Assembly: GCF_903772925.1 (NCBI RefSeq)
Contig: NZ_LR812090.1
Coordinates: forward strand, 1,818,333-1,882,332
Direction: 5' to 3'
DNA: 64,000 nt
DNA from: Alteromonas macleodii
GTDB lineage: Bacteria; Pseudomonadota; Gammaproteobacteria; Enterobacterales; Alteromonadaceae
Part shown: one piece after another, positions 55,351-64,000 of the stretch
Numbering within the stretch: the first letter of the stretch is position 1
Layout of the letters: each line of letters begins with the position of its first letter
The notes under the pieces: model-generated
What the model saw: only the letters and a program-made list of their open reading frames with translations
What the model was told of the DNA's origin: nothing
Database searches by the model: none
Position numbers and translations under genes: made by a program

Positions 55351-57294
55351 ATGAACAAAAAGAATTGCGCTATTGTATTTTCGGCTCTTGTTACGGCTTG
55401 TTTAAGTGCGGCAGTGGTAGTGGGATGTAGCAATACACACGAGCAAGACGGTACTGCAAAGGTTGTGTTTTCTGACGTTTCTGAGCAAGTAGGTTTAATC
55501 ACGCAGCCCAATTGGAAGTATGGAGGCCCTTCTGTCGCCGACTTAAACCAAGACGGTTTTTACGATTTACTTCTAACAAACCATGACTCTACTCCCGTAC
55601 AGTTGTTTATGGCAACGTCTGCTAACGGCTATGTAGAGCATGAAACAATATTTCCGAAAGTTGATCTGCACGGTATTGCTGCGGGTGATTACGACCTAGA
55701 TGGCGACAATGATATTTTGCTATCTGTGGGAGGGGGAAACGGTCTGCACCCTTCTCCTCAGCGAATGCTGCGCAACGACCATGGAATTTTTACTGATGTA
55801 ACAGAGGCTGCTGGGGTATCAAAGCTGGGGGCCCGGGGGCGAAGCGTCCGCTGGGTTGACCTTGACAATGATGGCGACCTCGATTTCTTGCAGATCAATG
55901 CGGCTAAAATGCTTAATGAGTCGACACCTCGAAACATTATTTTTGAAAATCTAGGAAATGGGAAGTTCGATTACTTTCGCAGTCCTAGTTTCGAAGATAT
56001 TGAAGCTGAACGTCTGCTTATTACAGATTATAACAATGACAATGTACCCGACATTATTGCGTTTACTAGCTATGATAAAAGCACGATATTGAAGGGAAAC
56101 GGTGATTTAACGTTCACAAATACGTCTTCTTCGGTATTTCCTCAGAACAGTAAGAACTATCCTGGAACTATTACAGTAGCGCAGGCGGATATTGATAATG
56201 ACGGAGACCTTGACTACTACTTTGCGAGAGGGAAGCTGTATTACACCATTGCAAATAACGCCGTAAGTTTTGACCAAAAGCGAAAACGCTTAGACTTGAG
56301 GGATAAGGGGAGTAAGGGGCACGACGGCATGTATCTTCACGCTGATAATGCACTTACCTTGACAGACTTTTATCACTTTCCCCGAGCAAATCTATTGAAG
56401 AGCATGCCTGTATTTATTGGGCGAAATAAGCGCCAGATAGCAACCCCTGTCAATCCAGTAACCATTTTACCAACAGAAGCAGAAGGCTTTCCCGATAAAG
56501 TTGAAGAAACAGGGTGGTACATTGGCTACTTAGGCAACAACAAGTGGCGCTTTGAGTGGAACATGGCCGCTGACTTAGCTTGGGATTTGAGAGCGTCTGT
56601 AATTGGAGTAGAAAAATATGAGGCGCAATGGCAGCCTCAAGATTTGTCTGTGCCTGATGTGCTTTTACGCAATGACGATGGAGTATTAACCGACATTTCA
56701 AATGTTCTTCCCAATTCAACTCGTGATAACAACTGGGGGGTAACAGCAGGTGACTTTGATAATAACGGGCTAGCTGACTTTTTCGTTTATCGATTCGGTG
56801 AGCTCAAACGCCGGGTGGTTGATGTAATGTTACTGAATCAGGGGGGGTATATTTTTGAAGAGTCAGTACATCACAACGCTACAAGTGAAGTGGGAATGGA
56901 TTCTCATGGCGACGGGGGGATCGCGGCTGATTTCAATCTTGACGGCAAGCTCGATATTTTAAGTGGTGATGATGATAACGGTAAGTGGCATATGTATCAC
57001 AACGTCACACCATCTACTGAAAATCATTTCCTTCTGCTACACATAGGTTATTCGCCAAACGGCATTGATCCCATGGGGGCCAAAGTTTGGGTAAAAACCG
57101 CTAGTGAGCAACATTTTACGCTTGTTGGTTCGCCCAATGCGAATCATTCGCAAAGTCTGCTGAATATTGTTCATGTGGGGCTAGGTACGCAAGAGGTTAT
57201 AGAAGAAGTCCGTGTTCAATGGAGAGATAGAGAAGTAACTACGATTAAAGATTTGCCCGCTGATCAGTTGGTAAAGGTCGGAGATAACCTGTGA
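55351..57294 (+). CDS. FG-GAP/VCBS-repeat lipoprotein with ASPIC/UnbV-type C-terminus (first)
   Basis: This is a 647-residue exported protein. The leader ends in a lipobox-like VVVGC (MNKKNCAIVFSALVTACLSA region). Repeated FG-GAP/VCBS units with calcium-binding DxDxDG-type loops follow: DLNQDGFYDLLL, DYDLDGDNDILL, DLDNDGDLDFLQ, DIDNDGDLDYYF and DFNLDGKLDIL. The C-terminal 90 residues (GAKVWVKT...VRVQWRDREVTTIKDL) are of the ASPIC/UnbV type. These are beta-propeller, surface-exposed, probably carbohydrate- or protein-binding proteins without a known catalytic site. It overlaps the next gene by 4 bp, and together they look like an ancient tandem duplication. First gene of the block G operon. 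Confidence 0.8.
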   Translation: MNKKNCAIVFSALVTACLSAAVVVGCSNTHEQDGTAKVVFSDVSEQVGLITQPNWKYGGPSVADLNQDGFYDLLLTNHDSTPVQLFMATSANGYVEHETIFPKVDLHGIAAGDYDLDGDNDILLSVGGGNGLHPSPQRMLRNDHGIFTDVTEAAGVSKLGARGRSVRWVDLDNDGDLDFLQINAAKMLNESTPRNIIFENLGNGKFDYFRSPSFEDIEAERLLITDYNNDNVPDIIAFTSYDKSTILKGNGDLTFTNTSSSVFPQNSKNYPGTITVAQADIDNDGDLDYYFARGKLYYTIANNAVSFDQKRKRLDLRDKGSKGHDGMYLHADNALTLTDFYHFPRANLLKSMPVFIGRNKRQIATPVNPVTILPTEAEGFPDKVEETGWYIGYLGNNKWRFEWNMAADLAWDLRASVIGVEKYEAQWQPQDLSVPDVLLRNDDGVLTDISNVLPNSTRDNNWGVTAGDFDNNGLADFFVYRFGELKRRVVDVMLLNQGGYIFEESVHHNATSEVGMDSHGDGGIAADFNLDGKLDILSGDDDNGKWHMYHNVTPSTENHFLLLHIGYSPNGIDPMGAKVWVKTASEQHFTLVGSPNANHSQSLLNIVHVGLGTQEVIEEVRVQWRDREVTTIKDLPADQLVKVGDNL

Positions 57295-59999
57295 AAAAAA
57301 TCAATCAGTGTAGGTTGCGAATTGCAAAGGAAGATACGCGTCAACAGGGGAACTGGTTATCGAATCTTGCGATTATAGCGTGTTTGCTAGCGTTATTAAT
57401 TGCTATAGCTGGGTGCACTTATAACCATGAAAAGCACCACGGTCGTATAATTACTCCGCAACAACCCTTGGTTGTTTCTATGAATGTTACTGAATCACAT
57501 GCTTATAAAGTGGTATTTAGAGTCAATAATCATTCACGCCTTACTAGGTTTTCTGTTTTAGCAGGTAACAAGCTACTGGTCGATAATGTCAATGTACCCG
57601 AGCTAGGGGGGCAAACTTTGCATTCGCTGATAGCGTTTGAATCAACAGGAGAAAAAGCTCTCACGCTAAAGACAATAAACGGTAAGTTAACTCTATTAGA
57701 TTGGCATATCGAGAAATCGTCAATTGCACTTCCCTCCTTCTTCGATATTACTGAGCAAGCCGGAATAGACAAAGTGCCATCTCTAAAATATGGCGGGCCC
57801 TCTGTAGCTGATATTGACCAAGACGGTGATTACGATTTCGTTGTAAATAATCATAATGCGGAAAGTAGCAAGATTTACTGGAATAATGGTGATTTCACAG
57901 TAACTAAGCACTCTCGCAACCTTTCTCGCTGGCTAATGCAAGACTTGCATGGAACGGCTCTTGGCGATTATGACAACGATGGTGACCTTGACTTAATGCT
58001 CACTCGAGGCGGAGGTAATGGAACCACACCTTCAGTTTCCTATTTTTATGTGAACGACAACGGGAACTTTGTTCGTTTTACCGGCGATGCAGGTATAGAC
58101 AAAGGTGGCCGTGGGCGTGGCGCGAGGTTTACTGATGTGGATCTCGATGGAGACTTAGATCTCTTCGTTATTAACGAAACAAGCTTAACGCACAGTAAGC
58201 CGCAGCATATGTTTTTTGAGAATAAAGGCAAGGGACGATTTGTTTATAAATCAGTACCGGGGATAGAAGATGTTAGGGCGTCGAGAGCGCTGATCACCGA
58301 TTTTAATAACGACGGTATTGACGACGTCATTATGTACGGTCCTTTAACTTTGTGGCAAGGAAACGGTGACTTTACTTACACTGACGTATCGTCTTTGTTG
58401 CCATTAGAGATAAAAGACATTCGGCAGGTTATGGCTATCGCCGACATTGATATAGATAATGACGGCGATCTTGATCTATATCTTGCGAGAGGCAAAGAAT
58501 TCGAGCACGGTTTTGGCGAAGCTCCTTCGTTGGATTTTGACCCTATTTCAAAATCTTTTGCTATAAAAACAAGAGGGTATGAAGGCCGGGACAGTTTCAG
58601 CTTTAGCGCGGATGACTCAATTACCCTTAATAATTATTACTTTCTAGGTCAGATGGGATTTAGAGGTAAAGACTACCCTATTTATTTAGGGGCAAGCAAA
58701 GCTGTACACAATATTCAGTCTGGTGGTCAATTCACTTTTAATTCCGAGATGGCGAGAGGCTGGCCTGAAATACGGCAAGATAATGGCGTCTACTTTGGTT
58801 ATCTAGGTGATGGGAAGTGGAACGCAGAGTTGGTAAGAAATGGCAATATCTTTTGGTCCTTCTTTTTTACCTTACAGGGTGTTACCGCAGCAAATCCAGC
58901 GTTCGAACCTGAAAATAGAAACATTCAGGACGTGCTTTTAGAAAATAGAGATGGTCGCTTTTTCGACGTTTCAGCTCAGTGGGAAATTCCTCTAGGGGGC
59001 AATGCACTGGGAGTTACTACAGGCGATTTCAACAACGACTCTTATCAGGATTTGTTCGTTTATCGTTGGGGTAGAGTAGATAAGCGAATTGCTGATGTTA
59101 TGTTATTGAATACTGGAAAGGGTAAGTTCGAAACATCAACAATGCACGGCGCAAGTGATCACGGTGGGCCTGGCTTCGGAGATATGGGGCAAGCGTTCGA
59201 TTTTAACCTTGATGGTTACCTCGATATTCTTTCTGGAAGCGAGCATGGCTATTGGTATCTGTACGAAAACAATGGCAAAAATAATACTAGCAAGAGTAAC
59301 TATGCATTAATTAATGTTGGTTACTCTCCAAAAAGCAATGTAGATGCATTAGGCGCTTATGTAACATTAACTACACCGGCCGGTGAGTTCAGAAAACGCG
59401 TTGGTTCAGCCGGGGAAATATTTTCCCAGAGTTTCCTCAATATTGTACATTTTGGGCTTGGAAATACTGCTCATATAAACAAAGTACAAATACGCTGGAG
59501 AAATGGTGAAACCCTCGTAATCGAAAAGCCTTCAATTAACCAAATTTTTACCGTAGGGAAGCACAAACCTAGTGAGCCCTCCGTTCATTCTGTTTTTCTA
59601 AAAGAACAGCTTGCCTCGAAAGTTGAGAGGACACCATTCGTAAACATCCTTGATAAAGAGGATCTTCAACTGAACGGTATAGATAGCTCAAAGCCTCTTA
59701 CGCTGACAGTAAAATATCATGCAGGAACTGGCCAAAACGTAATTGCCGCAGATGAAGGGGGCATGCAGTTTTGGTTGCGTCACCGCTCATCAGGCCTCAT
59801 TCCTTTAGAAGATAGAATTGAAGTAGATTCGTCAGTGCTATACACCGAACAAGGCAGCGCCACCGCCTCTATTAATCTGCAAGGTTTGTTGCCCTCTTCT
59901 AATTTAAAACCAGGAGAATACTACATGCTAAGAGTGGTATTTACCTCAAGTGACGGCAACATGTATGAAGACAGTATCCAGCGGATTAAATTGTACTAG
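57291..59999 (+). CDS. FG-GAP/VCBS-repeat protein with ASPIC/UnbV-type domain (second)
   Basis: This is a 902-residue relative of the preceding protein. It begins at GTG 57291, overlapping the previous stop (GTGA), so it is translationally coupled. A hydrophobic leader (LAIIACLLALLIAIAGC) ends in lipobox IAGC. An extra N-terminal beta-sandwich of about 90 residues (VVSMNVTESHAYKVVFRVNNHSRLTRF) precedes repeats such as DIDQDGDYDFVV, DYDNDGDLDLML, DVDLDGDLDLFV, DIDNDGDLDLYL and DFNLDGYLDILS. The ASPIC-like module VQIRWRNGETLVIEKP is followed by a further C-terminal sandwich of about 140 residues absent from the first copy. Likely a surface, calcium-stabilised binding protein; partner or ligand unknown. 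Confidence 0.8.
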   Translation: MKKINQCRLRIAKEDTRQQGNWLSNLAIIACLLALLIAIAGCTYNHEKHHGRIITPQQPLVVSMNVTESHAYKVVFRVNNHSRLTRFSVLAGNKLLVDNVNVPELGGQTLHSLIAFESTGEKALTLKTINGKLTLLDWHIEKSSIALPSFFDITEQAGIDKVPSLKYGGPSVADIDQDGDYDFVVNNHNAESSKIYWNNGDFTVTKHSRNLSRWLMQDLHGTALGDYDNDGDLDLMLTRGGGNGTTPSVSYFYVNDNGNFVRFTGDAGIDKGGRGRGARFTDVDLDGDLDLFVINETSLTHSKPQHMFFENKGKGRFVYKSVPGIEDVRASRALITDFNNDGIDDVIMYGPLTLWQGNGDFTYTDVSSLLPLEIKDIRQVMAIADIDIDNDGDLDLYLARGKEFEHGFGEAPSLDFDPISKSFAIKTRGYEGRDSFSFSADDSITLNNYYFLGQMGFRGKDYPIYLGASKAVHNIQSGGQFTFNSEMARGWPEIRQDNGVYFGYLGDGKWNAELVRNGNIFWSFFFTLQGVTAANPAFEPENRNIQDVLLENRDGRFFDVSAQWEIPLGGNALGVTTGDFNNDSYQDLFVYRWGRVDKRIADVMLLNTGKGKFETSTMHGASDHGGPGFGDMGQAFDFNLDGYLDILSGSEHGYWYLYENNGKNNTSKSNYALINVGYSPKSNVDALGAYVTLTTPAGEFRKRVGSAGEIFSQSFLNIVHFGLGNTAHINKVQIRWRNGETLVIEKPSINQIFTVGKHKPSEPSVHSVFLKEQLASKVERTPFVNILDKEDLQLNGIDSSKPLTLTVKYHAGTGQNVIAADEGGMQFWLRHRSSGLIPLEDRIEVDSSVLYTEQGSATASINLQGLLPSSNLKPGEYYMLRVVFTSSDGNMYEDSIQRIKLY

Positions 60000-60015
60000 T
60001 AAAAGACTCAACACT

Positions 60016-61635
60016 ATGAAAAAAATAGGGACGTTAAACGCACTATTAGCAATATTTGCGCTATTCGTATCGATGCTGTGTTTTGCTTCAAAAGCACAAG
60101 CTCAAGAAATTTACACTGCGAATGAAAAATCGTTGGCTCGTCATTATGCTGTGCCTGACTGGTTCAGAGATGCAAAATTGGGAATTTACTTTACATGGGG
60201 CCCCTACACAGTAGCCGCAAAAGGAAACGAATGGTACCCCCGATGGATGCACTTTAAAGTGCCACCTGAAAGCTGGCAAGGAAAGAAACCAGGCTATCAT
60301 ATTGAGCTTCTCGATTGGCATACTCAAAATTTTGGGCACCCTTCAGAATTTGCGTATCACGATATGATTCCGCGCTTTACCGCTGAACACTTTGATGCTG
60401 CAGAATGGGTAGATTTGTTTGAATTAGCAGGCGCTAAATTTGCGGGGCCTGTTGCTATGCATCACGACGGCTATGCGTTGTGGGATAGTCAAATTACTCC
60501 TTGGAACTCGGCTAATATCGGCCCTAAACGCGATATTACAGGGGAAATCACAGCAGAGTTGAGAAAGAGGGGAATGAAGCTTATTACCACTTTTCATCAC
60601 GCTAGAAATTTACAGCGCTATAAGGGGCAGTCATATGAACGGGCCTTGCAAAAGTATGGCCACTTGGATATGTATCACATGTACTGGAATTCACACTTTC
60701 CATGGGTTGATGGCTTAGCAACTTCGTCAAATGATCCTGAATTGGCGATTCTATACGGTAATATGGAAGAAGAAGAGTGGATAGATACATTCTGGTTAGG
60801 CAGTTTAAAAGAAGTTGTTGATAGATATCAGCCCGACATTGTGTGGTTTGACACTTGGCTGGATTTAATCCCAGAGCAAGCGCGATTTGAATTTGCTTCC
60901 TACTATTTAAATGCGGCAGGGCGATGGGGTAAAGACGTCATGATAACGCATAAAGATAGGGACATGCCTTACAGCTTCTCCGTAGAGGATTTTGAACAAG
61001 GCCGTCGCGATAAGCTAACCAATTTGCCATGGCTAACAGATGATACTATTTCGAAGCAAAGTTGGTCGTACATCGAGGGCTTGGAAATAAAACCTGCCAG
61101 TTGGGTGCTGCATGACTTTATTGATATTGTATCCAAAAACGGTCAGTTATCGCTGAATATTTCTCCTAAATTTGATGGCACTATTCCTGAGGATCAAAAA
61201 GCTGTATTGAAGGAGCTGGGTAATTGGCTTCATATAAACGGCGAGGCAATTTATAAAACCCGACCATGGAAAATTTTTGGTGAAGGTCCTACTAAAATGT
61301 CAAATAGTGGTCATTTTACAAAACATGTCGACTATACCGCTCAAGATATAAGATTTACTCAAAACGATAATACGCTATATGCAATTGCCCTAGGTATGCC
61401 GCATGAAGAAATCCTAATTTCATCTTTATCCTTAAACAACAGCCTAGAACACGATGCTGTCACTTCTGTAAAGAGCTTGAATGGCAACTACATCGAATAT
61501 TGGAAGCAAGATATGGATGGGCTGCGGATAAAACTCAAAGCGAATTCACCCTCACAGCTGGCGTATGCCTTTTCTATACAATGGGAGAAACGTAATGATG
61601 ACCTCGTATCTTTTACTAATAGTGGCGGTAACTAA
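60016..61635 (+). CDS. GH29 alpha-L-fucosidase-like enzyme
   Basis: This is a 539-residue secreted GH29-type glycosidase. The start at 60016 gives a signal peptide (LNALLAIFALFVSMLCFASKAQAQ); the in-frame start at 59950 lies inside the previous gene. Family landmarks are WFRDAKLGIYFTWGPYTV, the RFTAEHFDAAEWVDLFELAGAK segment, AMHHDGYALWDS, and the nucleophile Asp in DIVWFDTWLDL. An Ig-like C-terminal domain follows. GH29 enzymes cleave alpha-L-fucose; since L-fucose is 6-deoxy-L-galactose, an alpha-L-galactosidase activity on porphyran oligosaccharides is worth considering. It lies 16 bp after the second FG-GAP gene and 3 bp before the Mo-hydroxylase small subunit, within one operon. Confidence 0.87.
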   Translation: MKKIGTLNALLAIFALFVSMLCFASKAQAQEIYTANEKSLARHYAVPDWFRDAKLGIYFTWGPYTVAAKGNEWYPRWMHFKVPPESWQGKKPGYHIELLDWHTQNFGHPSEFAYHDMIPRFTAEHFDAAEWVDLFELAGAKFAGPVAMHHDGYALWDSQITPWNSANIGPKRDITGEITAELRKRGMKLITTFHHARNLQRYKGQSYERALQKYGHLDMYHMYWNSHFPWVDGLATSSNDPELAILYGNMEEEEWIDTFWLGSLKEVVDRYQPDIVWFDTWLDLIPEQARFEFASYYLNAAGRWGKDVMITHKDRDMPYSFSVEDFEQGRRDKLTNLPWLTDDTISKQSWSYIEGLEIKPASWVLHDFIDIVSKNGQLSLNISPKFDGTIPEDQKAVLKELGNWLHINGEAIYKTRPWKIFGEGPTKMSNSGHFTKHVDYTAQDIRFTQNDNTLYAIALGMPHEEILISSLSLNNSLEHDAVTSVKSLNGNYIEYWKQDMDGLRIKLKANSPSQLAYAFSIQWEKRNDDLVSFTNSGGN

Positions 61636-61638
61636 CGC

Positions 61639-62121
61639 ATGATGAAACTCTACATTGATGGCGAACAACACACAGTAGATGTGGAGGAAAACATGCCGCT
61701 TCTATGGGTATTGCGTGATGTGCTTAATAAGAAAGGAACAAAGTTTGGCTGCGGTATGGGGTTATGCGGTGCTTGCACAGTCCATGTAAATGGCGAGGCT
61801 GTGCGTTCGTGTATTACACCCGTAGGAGTGGTGGAAGGTTCTGCAATTGCGACGATCGAGAGTGTTAGTAAAGAAGGGCAGGAACACGCTATTCAAATAT
61901 CATGGCGAGAATACAATGTGCCTCAGTGTGGGTATTGCCAGTCGGGACAAATCATGAGCGCGTTGTCGATGTTAAATCACATCCCTTCACCAAGTGATGC
62001 TGATATTGATGCGTTTATGTCAGGTAATATTTGTCGTTGCGGTACCTATCCGAGGATCAAAGCGGCAATTAAGCACGCATCAAAGCTAATGCAAAGCAAT
62101 CAAGCAGGTGATAAAAAATGA
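61639..62121 (+). CDS. Molybdenum hydroxylase small subunit ([2Fe-2S], IorA-like)
   Basis: This is a 160-residue iron-sulfur subunit of the xanthine-oxidase family. The plant-type [2Fe-2S] site is KFGCGMGLCGACTVHVNG (C-x4-C-x2-C) with the distal Cys of VRSCITP, and the second cluster is QCGYCQSGQIM...GNICRCGTYPRI (CxxC...CxC). No signal peptide is present, as is usual for subunits co-exported with a Tat-bearing partner. The stop overlaps the large subunit's start (ATGA). It would pass electrons from the Mo active site to an external acceptor. Confidence 0.93.
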   Translation: MMKLYIDGEQHTVDVEENMPLLWVLRDVLNKKGTKFGCGMGLCGACTVHVNGEAVRSCITPVGVVEGSAIATIESVSKEGQEHAIQISWREYNVPQCGYCQSGQIMSALSMLNHIPSPSDADIDAFMSGNICRCGTYPRIKAAIKHASKLMQSNQAGDKK

Positions 62122-64000
62122 TAGCGCCACCAACTGCATTTCTAGCAAAATTATCTCGCCGAGAGTTTCTAAGGTTATCTGGCGTAGCAGGCTCAGGACT
62201 GTTATTGGCCTGCAATACGACATATGCGTTAGGTGCAAGTGACTCATCGCGTATAAAATTTGACGCTATAGCGCCTCATCATCGGCTTAATATATTTGTG
62301 TCAATCCATACCGATGGCACCATAGACATAGTTTCTCATCGCTCAGAAATGGGGCAGGGGTCAAAAACTGGTATTGCTCAAATTATTGCCGACGAACTCG
62401 AGGCCGACTGGGAAATGGTTAGGGTTATTCAAGGACGTGGTAACAAGGCATACGGAAATCAAAATACCGATGGGTCCACTAGCATCCGGCTTTTTTGGGA
62501 TAAATTGCGAGAAGTAGGCGCTTCTGCACGCACAATGCTAGAAAGTGCTGGTGCGGAGTATTGGCAGGTTTCTTTACAAGACGTTTTTGCAAAAAACGGG
62601 AGAGTTTTTAATAAGAAAAACGATAAGACTCTCGCTTATGGAGATTTGGCCGAACTTGCTAGCAAACAATCGATACCCGAGCCAAACACATTAAAGTTTA
62701 AGCCATTTTCCAATTATCAATATATTGGGAAAGGCATTACTATCGTTGACATTGATGATATTACATCAGGAAAAGCGTGTTTTGGCATTGATGTGACCTT
62801 GCCAGGAATGCTAATTGCGTCTATCGAGCGTTGCCCGGTGCTTCACGGTCAAGTCGAGTCATTTGATAGAGCTGCCGCATTAGCAGTTCCGGGAGTGCAA
62901 GAGGTAATACAAATGCCTGCGACCAAGGAGACGGTTGTGTATTTCCCGTTAGCTGGTGTCGCAGTGATTGCTACCAATACATGGGCAGCCATGCAAGGTC
63001 GAAAATTACTAAATGTTAAATGGACTTATAACGAAGAAGGTGAAGCGAATAGGGAGGTGAATTCTGAACCTTCGTTTGATATGTGGAGAAAGAGCCTATC
63101 TGATTTACCTGAAAAAGTAGGAGGAAAAGGTGACGTTACAAAAGGCTTTGAGCAGTCGGATTTAATTCTAGAAGCGAGTTATCAAACCCCTTATCTTGCT
63201 CACGCACCAATGGAGACACCCGCGGCGACAGCGTGGTTCAAAGACAACAAGTGCGAAATTTATGCAAGTGTCCAAGATCCGCAATCGACAATGCAAAACG
63301 CCGCGGCACTTACAGGTTTGCCTGAATCATCGTTTATAGTTACCCCAACGCTTCTCGGCGGCGCATTTGGTCGAAAATCAAAATCTGATTTTGTAAACGA
63401 AGCTGTTTTTCTTTCGCAAAGAATATCGAAACCCATTAAAGTGGTTTGGACTAGAGAGGATGACATCAAGCACGGTTACTATCATGCTGGAGCAGTGGAA
63501 AAAATAAAAGTGGGTATTGATAAAAAGGGTAAATTATTAGCATGGCACCGCCTTACGGCTTATCCCACCATATTATCCACATTCGATCATAAGGCGAATA
63601 CGCCCCAAGATTTTGAGTTGAGCCTCGGTTTTGCAGACTTCCCTTACGATGTAGATAATGCGTTATTTGAAAAGGCAATGGCAGATAGTCCAGTTAGAAT
63701 CGGCTGGATGCGCTCTGTATGCAATATTCAACATGCATTTGCGTTAAACTGTGCGGTAGATGAGGCGGCACACAAGGTAGATTTGTCCATGTCTGATTTT
63801 ATCCTTGCTAATCTTGCCAAGGATAAAGATATCGATCACAAAGAAGAATACAATTTTGAATTTACCAATTACTCCGAAACACTAACGCGCCACCCATACT
63901 CAACGCGACGCTATCGTAAGGTTGTTGAAACTTTATTGTCGAACGCCCCCTTAAACGAAGCGTTACCCAATGGGCAAGGGTGGGGGCTCGCTGTTCACCG
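62118..64000 (+). CDS. Molybdenum hydroxylase large subunit (IorB/aldehyde-dehydrogenase type), 3' end outside window
   Basis: The frame is open from ATG 62118 to the right edge (627 codons visible). The N-terminus has a twin-arginine signal SRREFLRLSG followed by GSGLLLAC, a lipobox-like end. Xanthine-oxidase-family features include SHRSEMGQGSKTGIAQIIADEL, YLAHAPMETPAATA, VQDPQSTMQNAAALTG and LLGGAFGRKS (MoCo binding), characteristic of the single-chain isoquinoline oxidoreductase beta/aldehyde dehydrogenase group with periplasmic location. Substrates of this group are aldehydes or N-heterocycles. In this operon an aldehyde sugar such as 3,6-anhydro-L-galactose, or formaldehyde, could be considered; nothing in the visible sequence decides this. 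It overlaps the small subunit by 4 bp. Confidence 0.88.
   Translation, partial: MIAPPTAFLAKLSRREFLRLSGVAGSGLLLACNTTYALGASDSSRIKFDAIAPHHRLNIFVSIHTDGTIDIVSHRSEMGQGSKTGIAQIIADELEADWEMVRVIQGRGNKAYGNQNTDGSTSIRLFWDKLREVGASARTMLESAGAEYWQVSLQDVFAKNGRVFNKKNDKTLAYGDLAELASKQSIPEPNTLKFKPFSNYQYIGKGITIVDIDDITSGKACFGIDVTLPGMLIASIERCPVLHGQVESFDRAAALAVPGVQEVIQMPATKETVVYFPLAGVAVIATNTWAAMQGRKLLNVKWTYNEEGEANREVNSEPSFDMWRKSLSDLPEKVGGKGDVTKGFEQSDLILEASYQTPYLAHAPMETPAATAWFKDNKCEIYASVQDPQSTMQNAAALTGLPESSFIVTPTLLGGAFGRKSKSDFVNEAVFLSQRISKPIKVVWTREDDIKHGYYHAGAVEKIKVGIDKKGKLLAWHRLTAYPTILSTFDHKANTPQDFELSLGFADFPYDVDNALFEKAMADSPVRIGWMRSVCNIQHAFALNCAVDEAAHKVDLSMSDFILANLAKDKDIDHKEEYNFEFTNYSETLTRHPYSTRRYRKVVETLLSNAPLNEALPNGQGWGLAVH

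Noticed and set aside
1..64000. CRISPR arrays, transposases, integrases, tRNA or rRNA genes
   Set aside because: I looked for regularly spaced repeats, IS-type inverted ends, recombinase motifs and tRNA-like folds and saw none, so there is no direct mark of how the accessory locus arrived.

Overview
The window looks like chromosomal DNA of a marine, Gram-negative gammaproteobacterium of the Alteromonas type (Alteromonadales). The reasons are the moderate-to-low GC content, the housekeeping genes astB, topA and a DUF2058 (YaiL-type) gene, large TonB-dependent receptors paired with tryptophan-halogenase-like and SapC genes, and many secreted red-algal polysaccharide enzymes. The genus is inferred from gene content, not from a marker search.

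Layout. 1-7323 is ordinary core genome: the end of an Ig-repeat surface protein, astB, topA and a DUF2058 gene. An M8-like metallopeptidase follows (7692-8477). From about 8.5 kb to the right edge the window is one long accessory locus for using agar or porphyran. Block A (8482-14620, minus) is TonB receptor, halogenase-like flavoprotein, SapC and LacI. Block B (14730-20664) holds a KDPG/KDPGal-type aldolase, an anion:cation-symporter MFS permease, an enolase-superfamily enzyme, an NHL propeller, a PhyH-type dioxygenase and an IclR regulator. This looks like catabolism of a galactonate or anhydrogalactonate-type acid. Block C (20732-30792) holds a GH50 agarase, a second TonB receptor, a surface lipoprotein broken by an in-frame stop, and a sulfatase. 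Block D (30890-34701) is molybdenum: mobA, fdhD and a YdeP-type formate dehydrogenase-like gene. Block E (34854-46874) holds GH2, a second halogenase-like gene, a lone ExoP-type carbohydrate-binding domain, GH16, a second sulfatase, a frameshifted GntR regulator, a second GH50, and a PhoD-like gene with an internal deletion. Block F (46985-55132) holds an esterase and class-III-like alcohol dehydrogenase pair, two AraC regulators, an SDR, and a cytochrome P450, ferredoxin and ferredoxin reductase set. Block G (55351 to the edge) is one tightly packed operon of two FG-GAP/ASPIC-type proteins, a GH29 fucosidase-like enzyme and a two-subunit molybdenum hydroxylase cut by the window end.

How the genes may work together. 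GH16 and GH50 enzymes would cut agarose or porphyran, sulfatases would remove sulfate, GH2 would release D-galactose-type residues and GH29 alpha-L-linked ones, and the TonB receptors would import oligosaccharides. P450 systems of this make-up are known to demethylate 6-O-methyl-D-galactose in marine flavobacteria, releasing formaldehyde. The adjacent dehydrogenase/esterase pair and the fdhD/formate-dehydrogenase-like genes could carry that C1 unit to formate and CO2. This C1 chain is inference.

The strongest unexplained signal is a short palindrome, TTGT-NN-ACAA (most often TTGTTAACAA). It recurs in front of most of the polysaccharide transcription units and not in front of the core genes. 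The one GntR-family gene in the locus, the most natural candidate to bind it, is itself frameshifted. Together with the broken lipoprotein and PhoD genes this suggests a locus that is decaying or being rewired. No tRNA, rRNA, CRISPR array, transposase or integrase was seen.
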